Below, piece by piece: positions 28,312 through 35,920 of a stretch of DNA of 40,418 nucleotides. The translations under genes and the position numbers were made by a program. This DNA is from Clostridiales bacterium. GTDB lineage: Bacteria; Bacillota; Clostridia; Saccharofermentanales; Saccharofermentanaceae. The notes under the pieces were generated by a model, which worked only from the letters and a program-made list of their open reading frames with translations, had not been told where the DNA came from and did no database searches. The stretch lies in assembly GCA_017617935.1 (NCBI GenBank), contig JAFZVF010000056.1, positions 1-40,418 on the forward strand, given 5' to 3'. Positions within the stretch are counted from its first letter, which is position 1. Every line of letters starts with the position of its first letter.

Positions 28312-30681
28312 GTGGCAAAAGGAAAACCGATGCACAATCCTCCGCAGGGAAACGGCAGGAACAACGGAAATCAGGGGAACGGCAACCGCCCGTCGGGCAG
28401 GCCGGTCCGCAGTCAGGGCGGCAAGGCTCCCGTTAGCGGCGTGCAAAGGCCTTCAGGCGCTCCTCAGAGGCCGCAGGGCGGTCAGGGCGCAGCTCCCATG
28501 GCAAAGCCCGCGAACGCACAGCCTAGGCCTCAGACGGCTAACGTGCCTTCCAACGGGAAGGTTCAGATGGGCGGCAAAAAGCGCGTCAATCCGGCAAATG
28601 GTCAAAGGCCCGTACAGGGCAAGCCCGTAAACGGCCAGCAGAAGAACTTCGCCAAGCCTTCAGGCAACGCGCAGCCTGTCGTTAACGTCAAACCCGTCGT
28701 TAATGCAAAGCCCGCTGCCAATGCAAAGCCTGCAGGCAACGTCAAACCCGCCGGCATTTCAAAGCACGACCGCAGAAAAAAGCAGAAGATCTTGAAGCAT
28801 GCCGCTTCAAAGCAGGAGCCTGCAAAGAAGAGCAACCTTCCTTATCCTGAGGATTACGTCGCAAAGAAGACCACGCACGAGGGCAATCCGGTTCCCGTGA
28901 ATAATGGCAAGGCCAAGCGCAAGCTTACTCCGGAAGAGAAAAGGAAAAAGTACGAGCGGCTTGCGGAACTCGAGCAGAAAAAGTTCGAAGGCAAGTCCGC
29001 AGAGCGTAAGAACCCTTCGCAGAAGGGCGCTCAGAGCCGTGCCGTCAAGAACGGATTTTTGGGCCTGATCGTCATCGTTGCAGCTCTCCTGGTCCTCACC
29101 TTCGTCGTTCACCATCTCTATGACTACATCGCCGAGAAGCCCCGCTTCGCGTTCGTTACCATGGGTACCGTAGAACACTCGATCGGCGCGAAGGCGCTCG
29201 TCGTCCGTGATGAAGTCGTCATTCTTTCAAACAAGGCGGGAGACCTTGTAACCCAGATCACTGAAGGCTCAAGAGTCGCGAAGGATCAGACGCTCGCGAT
29301 GGTCGTTCCCGATTCGATGAAGTCGGTCGTAACGGATCTCCGCAACGTTCAGGCTCAGATCTCGGACGTCCAGCAGGAACTCATCTTGAGCGGCGACGTG
29401 CCTGAAGCTGACGCCATCTACAGAAGATACAACGTCAACCTTTCTTCGCTCATGGACTCCATCAGATTCGATGCGATGAACGGCAACCTCACGAACGCGG
29501 CTTCTTACAGCGCGTCACTCAACGTCGTAATTGAAGAGCGCGAGGACGAGATGTCCAAGATATCCTTCAACGACGACAGGCTGAAGATCCTCCGCGATGA
29601 CGAGAAGCTTTATGAATCGCAGCTCCAGCGTGACGCTACGGTCATCAACGCCAACAAGCCGGGAATCGTTTCGTTCAGGCTTGACGGCAAGGAGAGCGCA
29701 ATAGAGTATTCGCAGTTCCTGAACATGCCTCTTAACGACATCAGAAAGCTGATAAACGATTCCAAGAGCGCCATCACTTCCGATCTGTACGTAAAGGAAG
29801 GAAAGGGCGCCGTCAGGATCGCTCAGAACGAAAGCCAGTATCTGACCGTAAACCTTTCCAAGAACGATGCGGCCATGTCTGATTTCGCCGTTGGAACAAA
29901 GCACGACATCAACGTAAGGTCCGAAGGCATCTCGATCGACGACTGTGAGGTCGTACGCTGCGAGGAAGACTCTTCGGGCATGCTCATCACCTTCAAGACC
30001 GCGCGTGCCGTGGAATCGCTTCTGGACCGCCGTACGGTGGAGATCGAGATCGTCATTACCGAATCGAGCGGAATGAGGTCTGCCGTATCGAGCCTTGTGG
30101 ACGTCGAATATGCTCCCAAGGGAACTTCGGCATTCTCCGTTTACTTCGCTCCGAACAAGGGCGCTAACGCAAGCTCGTTTGAGACAGGCAGTCTTTTCAG
30201 CGTCAACGTTATGCCTGTAGCGGGCAAGCCTGACGAGAATGGCCAGACTCCGAAGAGGGATGCCATCAATATTGTGGGCTGTACCGTCATCCGTACGGAG
30301 ACTTTGAGCGACGGCGGCTTCATTGTCGCATTCACGACTCCGAATGAGTTTGGCGATCTTCTGAGGCTTTCAAGGCTCGCTCCTGACGGCTTTACCGCAT
30401 CTGTCGTCAACAGTTCTTCCGGACTTGGAACAAGCGTGGACGTTGGCGTGAACAAGACCACGGGCAAGCTTAACAGCGACGTCATCTTTACGAAGTATTC
30501 CGGCATAGCGACGCTCTATACCAACAACCAGGGATTTGTTGAACCCGTCAGAGTAATCCTGCTGGACAACGACCGTGAATTTGCGATAATCGACAGGGCC
30601 GGCACTTCAAAGGTTCCGGATCTCAATACCGTAATAATCACCAACCCGAAGACTGTTAAGCCGGGAGACAAGGTCGACTGA
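28312..30681 (+). CDS. HlyD-like membrane protein with long low-complexity N-terminus
   Basis: The 789-residue protein has a single membrane segment at about residues 248–268. Before it lies an unusual cytoplasmic region of about 245 residues, rich in Gly, Asn, Pro, Gln and Lys, containing four tandem hexads of the type (V/A)(V/A/G)N(V/A)KP at residues 123–146 and a charged helix near 204–235. After it lies an outer domain like HlyD/RND adaptors: a lipoyl-like start (TVEHSIGAKALVVRDE), a coiled coil (about 330–440) and beta-barrel parts. Proteins of this kind stand next to yggS and sepF in many Clostridia, without an exporter. The GTG start has GGAGG 8 bases upstream. Role unknown; cell-division or envelope context is inferred. 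Confidence 0.85.
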   Translation: MAKGKPMHNPPQGNGRNNGNQGNGNRPSGRPVRSQGGKAPVSGVQRPSGAPQRPQGGQGAAPMAKPANAQPRPQTANVPSNGKVQMGGKKRVNPANGQRPVQGKPVNGQQKNFAKPSGNAQPVVNVKPVVNAKPAANAKPAGNVKPAGISKHDRRKKQKILKHAASKQEPAKKSNLPYPEDYVAKKTTHEGNPVPVNNGKAKRKLTPEEKRKKYERLAELEQKKFEGKSAERKNPSQKGAQSRAVKNGFLGLIVIVAALLVLTFVVHHLYDYIAEKPRFAFVTMGTVEHSIGAKALVVRDEVVILSNKAGDLVTQITEGSRVAKDQTLAMVVPDSMKSVVTDLRNVQAQISDVQQELILSGDVPEADAIYRRYNVNLSSLMDSIRFDAMNGNLTNAASYSASLNVVIEEREDEMSKISFNDDRLKILRDDEKLYESQLQRDATVINANKPGIVSFRLDGKESAIEYSQFLNMPLNDIRKLINDSKSAITSDLYVKEGKGAVRIAQNESQYLTVNLSKNDAAMSDFAVGTKHDINVRSEGISIDDCEVVRCEEDSSGMLITFKTARAVESLLDRRTVEIEIVITESSGMRSAVSSLVDVEYAPKGTSAFSVYFAPNKGANASSFETGSLFSVNVMPVAGKPDENGQTPKRDAINIVGCTVIRTETLSDGGFIVAFTTPNEFGDLLRLSRLAPDGFTASVVNSSSGLGTSVDVGVNKTTGKLNSDVIFTKYSGIATLYTNNQGFVEPVRVILLDNDREFAIIDRAGTSKVPDLNTVIITNPKTVKPGDKVD
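28678..28749 (+). repeat. Four tandem 18-base coding repeats
   Basis: Within the HlyD-like gene, four consecutive hexapeptides VVNVKP, VVNAKP, AANAKP and AGNVKP are encoded by similar 18-base units. They lie in the cytoplasmic low-complexity region and could vary in copy number. Confidence 0.75.
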
Positions 30682-30682
30682 C

Positions 30683-31420
30683 ATGCAATACGATTTTGAT
30701 GACGAGCTCTTAGCGAAATTAAGCGAAAACATAGCGAAGGTCAAAGCTGACATTAGGTCATGCTGCATCGCCGCGGGAAGGGATCCTGATGAGGTCACGC
30801 TCATTGGAGTGTCAAAAGTGTTTCCCGTTGAATATGCCGAAGCGGCGGTTATGGCTGGACTTAAGGATCTTGGTGAAAACAGGGTTCAGGAACTGATGCC
30901 GAAGATCGAGAGGTTCTCGTCTTTGGACATTGACGTCAACTGGCATCTTATTGGTACTTTGCAAAAGAATAAAGTCAAATACGTAATAGGGAAGACCAAG
31001 CTCATCCATTCGGTCAATACGATCGAACTAGCCGAAGAGATCTCCAAGCGTTCCGTCGGTAACAATGTTACAACCGGCATTCTCCTCCAGGCAAACGTGT
31101 CAGGCGAAGAATCAAAGCACGGCTTTGCTCCGCATGAATTGAAGCCTGCTTTGGACAACGTAATGGACCTCCCTGGAATAGAAGTGCGCGGCCTCATGAC
31201 GATGGCTCCCATAGAGACTTATGATGGTGAGGCGAGGGAAGTCTTCGCGCGCACGCGTGTTATATTTGAAGATTTAAAGTCTTACGTACACTCTGACAAG
31301 TGGAACGTTCTCTCCATGGGAATGAGCCAGGATTACAAGAGCGCCATCCTTGAAGGATCAACCCACGTCAGGGTTGGTACCGCCATATTCGGTGACCGCT
31401 CCAAATACGTCTCCGTGTAA
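30683..31420 (+). CDS. yggS: PLP homeostasis protein, YggS/YlmE family
   Basis: This 245-residue single-domain protein binds pyridoxal phosphate and keeps free PLP and amino acid pools balanced; it has no strong enzyme activity in characterised members. The PLP lysine is Lys45 in LIGVSKVFP, followed by GENRVQEL, NWHLIGTLQKNK, MTMAP and the C-terminal LSMGMSQDYKSAILEGSTHVRVGTAIFG signature, which I shorten to its key part SMGMSxD and RxGTxIFG. It starts one base after the HlyD-like gene; AAGG about 9 bases upstream serves as ribosome binding site. It precedes sepF, as in the ylm cluster of Gram-positive cell division genes. Confidence 0.96.
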   Translation: MQYDFDDELLAKLSENIAKVKADIRSCCIAAGRDPDEVTLIGVSKVFPVEYAEAAVMAGLKDLGENRVQELMPKIERFSSLDIDVNWHLIGTLQKNKVKYVIGKTKLIHSVNTIELAEEISKRSVGNNVTTGILLQANVSGEESKHGFAPHELKPALDNVMDLPGIEVRGLMTMAPIETYDGEAREVFARTRVIFEDLKSYVHSDKWNVLSMGMSQDYKSAILEGSTHVRVGTAIFGDRSKYVSV

Positions 31421-31510
31421 CATTGATACACTAATTCTCAGATTTTTGTGACAGCCGTGTAACAAAACCCGTGCTACGGTTACCTTCTTGTGTCATGTTG
31501 CCCAAATCTA

Positions 31511-31539
31511 TTGAACTCAAATGCGTAGTTCGGTAATCT
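31511..31539 (+). promoter_or_regulatory. Possible promoter of sepF
   Basis: TTGAAC at 31511–31516 and TAATCT at 31534–31539 are 17 bases apart. The -10 is weak. It lies in the 174-base gap between yggS and sepF, where no gene is seen. Confidence 0.4.
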
Positions 31540-31594
31540 CCAACTATGTTTTACGAAAGTCCTTGGTCGGGCGAAATTTTAAGGAGGAAAACAC

Positions 31595-32092
31595 ATGGGT
31601 AATTTTAACATCAAAGAATTCTTCGGCGGAATGTTCTCACCTGTCGCTACACCGGAAGACAATTTTGACGAGAACTACTATGAGGAAGAGAGCTACATTG
31701 AAGAGCCTGAAGTTTCTTACGAAGAAGAGCCGGTCGTAGAGGAGCAGCCTTACGTTGCAGAGCCTCGCGCTTACGTTCAGGAGCAGCCTGCTGTTACGAC
31801 TCCCGTTGTTCAGCAGAACGCTACAGTCATCATGCTCACACCTTACGACATCAGAACGAGCCAGGTTGTTTGCGATCACATCCGTGACGGCCACATCGTT
31901 ATCTGCAACCTCACCAACACAGATAAGAATCAGCGTGTTGTTGACTATATCTCCGGCGGCGTTTACGCACTCGGCGGAAGAGTTGAGCCTACACCCGTAA
32001 AGACAACCTTCGTCTGCACACCTAAGTCCGTCAACCTCGTAATCGAGAATTCTGACGCAGCTGAGCAGGGAACAAAGGTTTCAGCTCTCTGA
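31595..32092 (+). CDS. sepF: Cell division protein SepF
   Basis: SepF binds FtsZ and anchors and aligns the division ring at the membrane in Gram-positive bacteria. The 165-residue protein has an N-terminal amphipathic start (MGNFNIKEFFGGMF), a strongly acidic Glu/Tyr/Pro-rich linker (about 20–70) and the C-terminal SepF domain (about 76–155) with VIMLTPYDIRTSQ, NLTNTDKNQRVVDYISGGVYALGG and a final strand. AAGGAGG lies 7 bases before the ATG. It is followed by a strong terminator. ftsZ is not in the window. Confidence 0.96.
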   Translation: MGNFNIKEFFGGMFSPVATPEDNFDENYYEEESYIEEPEVSYEEEPVVEEQPYVAEPRAYVQEQPAVTTPVVQQNATVIMLTPYDIRTSQVVCDHIRDGHIVICNLTNTDKNQRVVDYISGGVYALGGRVEPTPVKTTFVCTPKSVNLVIENSDAAEQGTKVSAL

Positions 32093-32112
32093 TATTTAGA
32101 CATCGAAGACCG

Positions 32113-32146
32113 AAAGGGCAACGAGAGATCGTTGCCCTTTTTCTTT
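32113..32146 (+). terminator. Terminator of sepF
   Basis: AAAGGGCAACGA (32113–32124) pairs perfectly with TCGTTGCCCTTT (32129–32140), GAGA tetraloop, then TTCTTT. Very stable. Confidence 0.95.
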
Positions 32147-32157
32147 GCCTTAAATGA

Positions 32158-32186
32158 TTACTATAAGCCTGAAGATAATGTATAAT
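32158..32186 (+). promoter_or_regulatory. Promoter of the DUF47 gene
   Basis: A perfect TATAAT at 32181–32186 follows the sepF terminator. The hexamer at 32158–32163 (TTACTA) is a weak -35. Confidence 0.55.
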
Positions 32187-32215
32187 CTTCCTATTCAGGT
32201 AAAGGGGTGATTCAC

Positions 32216-32839
32216 ATGACTTTAGAAGAAAGAGATTATTTGTTTGATCAGGCCATCGCTCTTGCAGGCGTTCTCGAAAAGGAGTGCGTTGAACTTCTTG
32301 GAATGATGGAGAACATTGAAGACCGCGTCGCGATCTCCAGAACGATCACAAAGCTTGAGGCTGAAGGCGATGACATTTTCCATGCCGCTACGGAGCGCCT
32401 TCAGAAATTTGAACTTGATTCCGATACCAGGATCAGGATATTCCAGATGATCCGTCATATAGAAGACGTTACCGACATGGTTGACGAGCTCAGCAAGACC
32501 ATTGTCAGATACAACATGCGCACCGTTACAAACGGCTTCAAGGCAAGCGTCAACAGCATTAACGGCGCCGTTAAAAAGCTTATTGTTCTTATAAACGGCA
32601 TGCGTGAATACCAGCCTGAACTCAAGGAGCAGTTTACAAAGACCGTAAACGCTTTCGACGCATTCAAGGTTGATTACGAAAAGATGTATGACGTGCTCAT
32701 TTTTGAGCTCTTCTCGAAGCCTCACGACGTCGTTGACATCATCAGATGCAAAGCCGTCTATGATGCGATCAGGGACATTTTTGAGGCATTCGAAGTGAGT
32801 GCTGACGACGCATACAAATACGTTGTATCAAAGGGTTGA
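32216..32839 (+). CDS. DUF47 / PhoU-like protein
   Basis: The 207-residue all-helical protein is of the DUF47 family, related to PhoU and usually an accessory of Pit-type phosphate transporters. It shows the repeated helix pattern with conserved acidic patches: ITKLEAEGDDIFH and IRHIEDVTDMVDE, the E/D-x-x-D metal-binding motifs of PhoU-like proteins. An in-frame GTG at 32207 is rejected because AAAGGGG sits 6–8 bases before the ATG at 32216. No Pit transporter gene is next to it, so its partner is elsewhere. It is a single gene with its own promoter. Confidence 0.9.
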   Translation: MTLEERDYLFDQAIALAGVLEKECVELLGMMENIEDRVAISRTITKLEAEGDDIFHAATERLQKFELDSDTRIRIFQMIRHIEDVTDMVDELSKTIVRYNMRTVTNGFKASVNSINGAVKKLIVLINGMREYQPELKEQFTKTVNAFDAFKVDYEKMYDVLIFELFSKPHDVVDIIRCKAVYDAIRDIFEAFEVSADDAYKYVVSKG

Positions 32840-32890
32840 TCTTATTTTGCATTCCGTCTGATAACCGTTTTTGTCAGTGAGGTGGCGATT

Positions 32891-35200
32891 ATGGCAGAGA
32901 AGAGACTTAATATCGGTTTGTTGATCGATGACTTCGATCACTATTTCTCGAGTCAGGCCTGCAAGGGCGCTGAATTGGCCGCTAAGGCGCTTGACGCAAA
33001 CTTGTTGATATTCCCCGGCCACTACATCGGAAAGCCTGACGGAAGGTATTCTGACAAGGAATACGAGTATCAGTACAACACCGTTTTCGGACTGCCCACG
33101 GAACGCAACGTTGACATACTTTACGTTGTTCTTGGAACGATTTGTTCGAGGGCGGACATGGAAATGCAGAGGGAGTTTTTGAAGTCCCTTCCAAACGTTC
33201 CCGTAGTGTGTCTTTTTTCCAACAGCGACAATCTCCCTTCCGTTACTTTCGATAATGCGACGGGCCTTGAAAAGGCGATCGAGCACCTGATCGAAAAGCA
33301 TGGCGCGCGTGAGATCGGATTCGTTTCCGGACCCGTTACGAATCAGGATGCAAGAGAGCGTTTGGAAACGTTCTCCAAAGTGATGAAAAAGCACGGGCTT
33401 CCCATTGAAAAAGACAAGGTCGTCTATGGCGATTTCACTGACAACAGCATTTCTGAAGTAAACAAGCTCCTTGATTACAATGGAAGGCTCGATGCAATAG
33501 TATTCGCAAACGACAACATGGCGTTAGGCGGATACAGAGCGATCGAACAAAGGGGGCTTAAGATCGGCAAGGACGTACTTGTCACAGGTTTTGACGATGA
33601 CTCCTTCTCGATAAACCTCGATCCGCCTCTCACAACCGTTGAAGCCAGTTCTGCAGAATTGACTTATAAGGCCGTCATGAACGCCAGGAATTACATAAAC
33701 GGCACTGCGCTTATGGACATGTTCGTTGAGACCCATCCGATATTCAGGGGCTCCTGCGGATGTGACGCGCGCGATACGAGCGAAGTCAGGAGCATTCTTG
33801 GATTGGACAAGCTTGAGAGCGGTGACAGGTGTTTTGTCGAGGAGACAAAGAAGTATCTTTTCGGCATCTTCACTGATGACGGACCGATCCCCGAGATAAA
33901 GGAAAAGCTTGGGGCTTTCTTAAATGGAGTCGCTGATTACTTCTTCTCTGATGAAAACGGCGCGTCTGAAGTGGAGAGCGCTTTTGCGCAGGTCAGCAGG
34001 ACTCAGATACTGACTTACACCAAGCCTGAAAAGCTGTTTTACGTTTTCCTGACGCTACAGAACGAAGCCGAAAGGATTATCAAGGACGGAAGCCGCCGTG
34101 CCGAATTGCTCAAGATGTTCTCGGGCTTTTACAGGCAGCTGTCTTTTTCTGGAATCTCCGCAACAAACGAAGTCTATGACAGGAACATGAGCATTTCCCG
34201 CATGGTCAAGCGTCAGGCGGGAGGCGTCTTCCTGTTGCCGAACGAAAGCGAGATTCCATATCAACAGCTTTTGGGCGGACTTTATTCCGCGGGCTTCAAA
34301 AAATCCCTTCTTTACCTTTTCCAAGGTGAGACGAAGAACAGAAGCGACAGGACGTGGAGGTGCCCCAAGTCCATACTCCTCAAGGCCGTATCGGATAAGA
34401 ACGGAGTGCGGGAACTTGCGGAGGAACAGCAGCTCGTAAGAACGGAACTGCTTTTTGAAAACGAATTCATAGATAACGAAGAACGCGCCACGATGGTCGT
34501 GTCTCCCTTGTTCGTCGGTGAAGACATTTACGGCTTTATCGTCAATGACGTGGATACGGACAACATAATCAACGTCGCATCCGTCGAGATACAGCTTTCG
34601 GTCACTTTGAAATCGCTCCTGATGATAGAGGGACAGAACAGGATAAAGCACAAGCTTCAGGATTCGCTCGAGCGCTTCATCAGGGACAACACAAAGCTGG
34701 AGGCGATAGCGAGCCAGGATGAGCTGACCGGCCTTTACAACAGGAGAGGCTTCATTACCAATGCCGAAAAGATGATAGGCGATCCGTTCCATTATGACAA
34801 GGTCGCGATCCTCTGTTTCGCCGACATGGACAACCTCAAGATGATAAACGACAAGTTTGGTCACGATGACGGTGACTTCGCGCTCCGCACGATAGCGGGA
34901 GTGCTGCGCGAATCGTTCCGTGACAGTGACATAATCGGTCGTCTCGGCGGTGACGAGTTCGTCGTTCTTGCGGTTACGGGAATCGATTGCGACGTCTTGG
35001 GAATCAAGGACAGGATCGAACGCGTTACCAAGCGTTATAACGAAAAGGCCGGCAAGCCCTATCCCATCGCGATGAGCACTGGGATCTACAAGTTTAAGTG
35101 TTCTTCGGGAATCAACATATATGACATACTCGATAACGCCGACAGATTGCTTTATGAGGAGAAGATGAGAAAAAAGAAGCAATATGGATCTTACAGATAA
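32891..35200 (+). CDS. Diguanylate cyclase with LacI-type ligand-binding sensor
   Basis: The 769-residue protein has no membrane segment and no helix-turn-helix. Residues about 6–300 form a LacI/periplasmic-binding fold (LNIGLLIDDFDHYFSSQACKG shortened here; AIVFANDNMALGGYRAIEQ, VLVTGFDDD), normally a sugar-binding unit. A middle region (about 320–590) is unrecognised and may be GAF-like. A coiled segment leads to a C-terminal GGDEF domain: DELTGLYNRRGF, then GGDEF at 686–690, so it should make cyclic di-GMP; the inhibitory I-site RDSD lies five residues before it. Start: GTG at 32882 is in frame, but GAGGTG is correctly spaced for the ATG at 32891. A small membrane protein gene follows 27 bases later. 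Confidence 0.92.
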   Translation: MAEKRLNIGLLIDDFDHYFSSQACKGAELAAKALDANLLIFPGHYIGKPDGRYSDKEYEYQYNTVFGLPTERNVDILYVVLGTICSRADMEMQREFLKSLPNVPVVCLFSNSDNLPSVTFDNATGLEKAIEHLIEKHGAREIGFVSGPVTNQDARERLETFSKVMKKHGLPIEKDKVVYGDFTDNSISEVNKLLDYNGRLDAIVFANDNMALGGYRAIEQRGLKIGKDVLVTGFDDDSFSINLDPPLTTVEASSAELTYKAVMNARNYINGTALMDMFVETHPIFRGSCGCDARDTSEVRSILGLDKLESGDRCFVEETKKYLFGIFTDDGPIPEIKEKLGAFLNGVADYFFSDENGASEVESAFAQVSRTQILTYTKPEKLFYVFLTLQNEAERIIKDGSRRAELLKMFSGFYRQLSFSGISATNEVYDRNMSISRMVKRQAGGVFLLPNESEIPYQQLLGGLYSAGFKKSLLYLFQGETKNRSDRTWRCPKSILLKAVSDKNGVRELAEEQQLVRTELLFENEFIDNEERATMVVSPLFVGEDIYGFIVNDVDTDNIINVASVEIQLSVTLKSLLMIEGQNRIKHKLQDSLERFIRDNTKLEAIASQDELTGLYNRRGFITNAEKMIGDPFHYDKVAILCFADMDNLKMINDKFGHDDGDFALRTIAGVLRESFRDSDIIGRLGGDEFVVLAVTGIDCDVLGIKDRIERVTKRYNEKAGKPYPIAMSTGIYKFKCSSGINIYDILDNADRLLYEEKMRKKKQYGSYR

Positions 35201-35227
35201 ATAATCTTAATTGGAAAGGGATGGATT

Positions 35228-35839
35228 ATGGAAGAAAACGTAAAGAAGAGCAGGGCCATGTTTTTGGCCAAGTGCTTTCTTGTCGCTACGGTCGTTGACC
35301 TTTATGCGATGGAAGCGGCGGTCTTTATTCCTCTTTGGGGAATAATGAAGCAACTGCCTTGGCCGAATTTCAATTTCTGGCTGATAGGAATACTGCTTGG
35401 CGTAGCGTTCCTGCTGGGCATTACGGCACTGGCCTTTTCGATAATCGGAACGGTAAAAAAGGATGAGCCTTACACGCTTGCAACGGTAGTATTGAAATGC
35501 GTAATGATTCCGTTTTTCTGCATAAATCTGTATGCGTGGTTTTGCCTTGTTTCGGGAATGATGAATCCGTTCCTGTTTTTGGGAATACCTGCGATCATTT
35601 GCATAGGAGCATGCCTAACTTATTGCTATATGCTTATGACGAGCCTGCCTGACGTCATCTACATGATTTCCTTTACGATAAGGAGAAAGAAGAAGCCAAA
35701 CGCTTTAATGATCGTTGGAATAATCCTGGAATTCATTTTCGTTCTTGACGTCGTCGGAAGCATTTTGATACACAAGGCGTACAAGGACATACAGAAAGAA
35801 ACGGATTCAATGATAACCAGGGACATGCTGGGAAAGTGA
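35228..35839 (+). CDS. Small polytopic membrane protein of unknown function
   Basis: I do not recognise this 203-residue protein. It has about five hydrophobic segments (roughly 12–38, 50–75, 86–110, 114–140 and 159–182), a basic loop RRKKKPN near 150 and a charged C-terminal tail. AAAGGGATGG lies at good distance before the ATG. It lies 27 bases after the diguanylate cyclase gene without a promoter in between, so the two are likely co-transcribed and it may be a partner or target of cyclic di-GMP signalling; that link is inference from position only. Confidence 0.8.
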   Translation: MEENVKKSRAMFLAKCFLVATVVDLYAMEAAVFIPLWGIMKQLPWPNFNFWLIGILLGVAFLLGITALAFSIIGTVKKDEPYTLATVVLKCVMIPFFCINLYAWFCLVSGMMNPFLFLGIPAIICIGACLTYCYMLMTSLPDVIYMISFTIRRKKKPNALMIVGIILEFIFVLDVVGSILIHKAYKDIQKETDSMITRDMLGK

Positions 35840-35862
35840 TCCGGAACTGACGTTAAAAGATT

Positions 35863-35893
35863 AAGGGGTACCTCTTTTGAAGAGATACCCCTT
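35863..35893. terminator. Bidirectional terminator between convergent genes
   Basis: AAGGGGTA (35863–35870) pairs with TACCCCTT (35886–35893), and inside it CTCTT pairs with AAGAG around a TTG loop, with one mismatch. It lies between the ends of the membrane protein gene and flotillin. T-runs are short on both sides. Confidence 0.7.
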
Positions 35894-35920
35894 TCAATTG
35901 GACCTATTCAGAATCTGCTT

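Noticed and set aside
31458..31484. TGTAAC before sepF as a second ECF promoter
   Set aside because: No CGTC or CGTA follows at 15–17 bases, so it lacks the -10 part seen at 3682.
34055..35182. Open frame of 375 codons on the minus strand opposite the diguanylate cyclase gene
   Set aside because: It mirrors a clear GGDEF protein, has no recognisable domain and no ribosome binding site, and such antisense frames are common in this codon usage.
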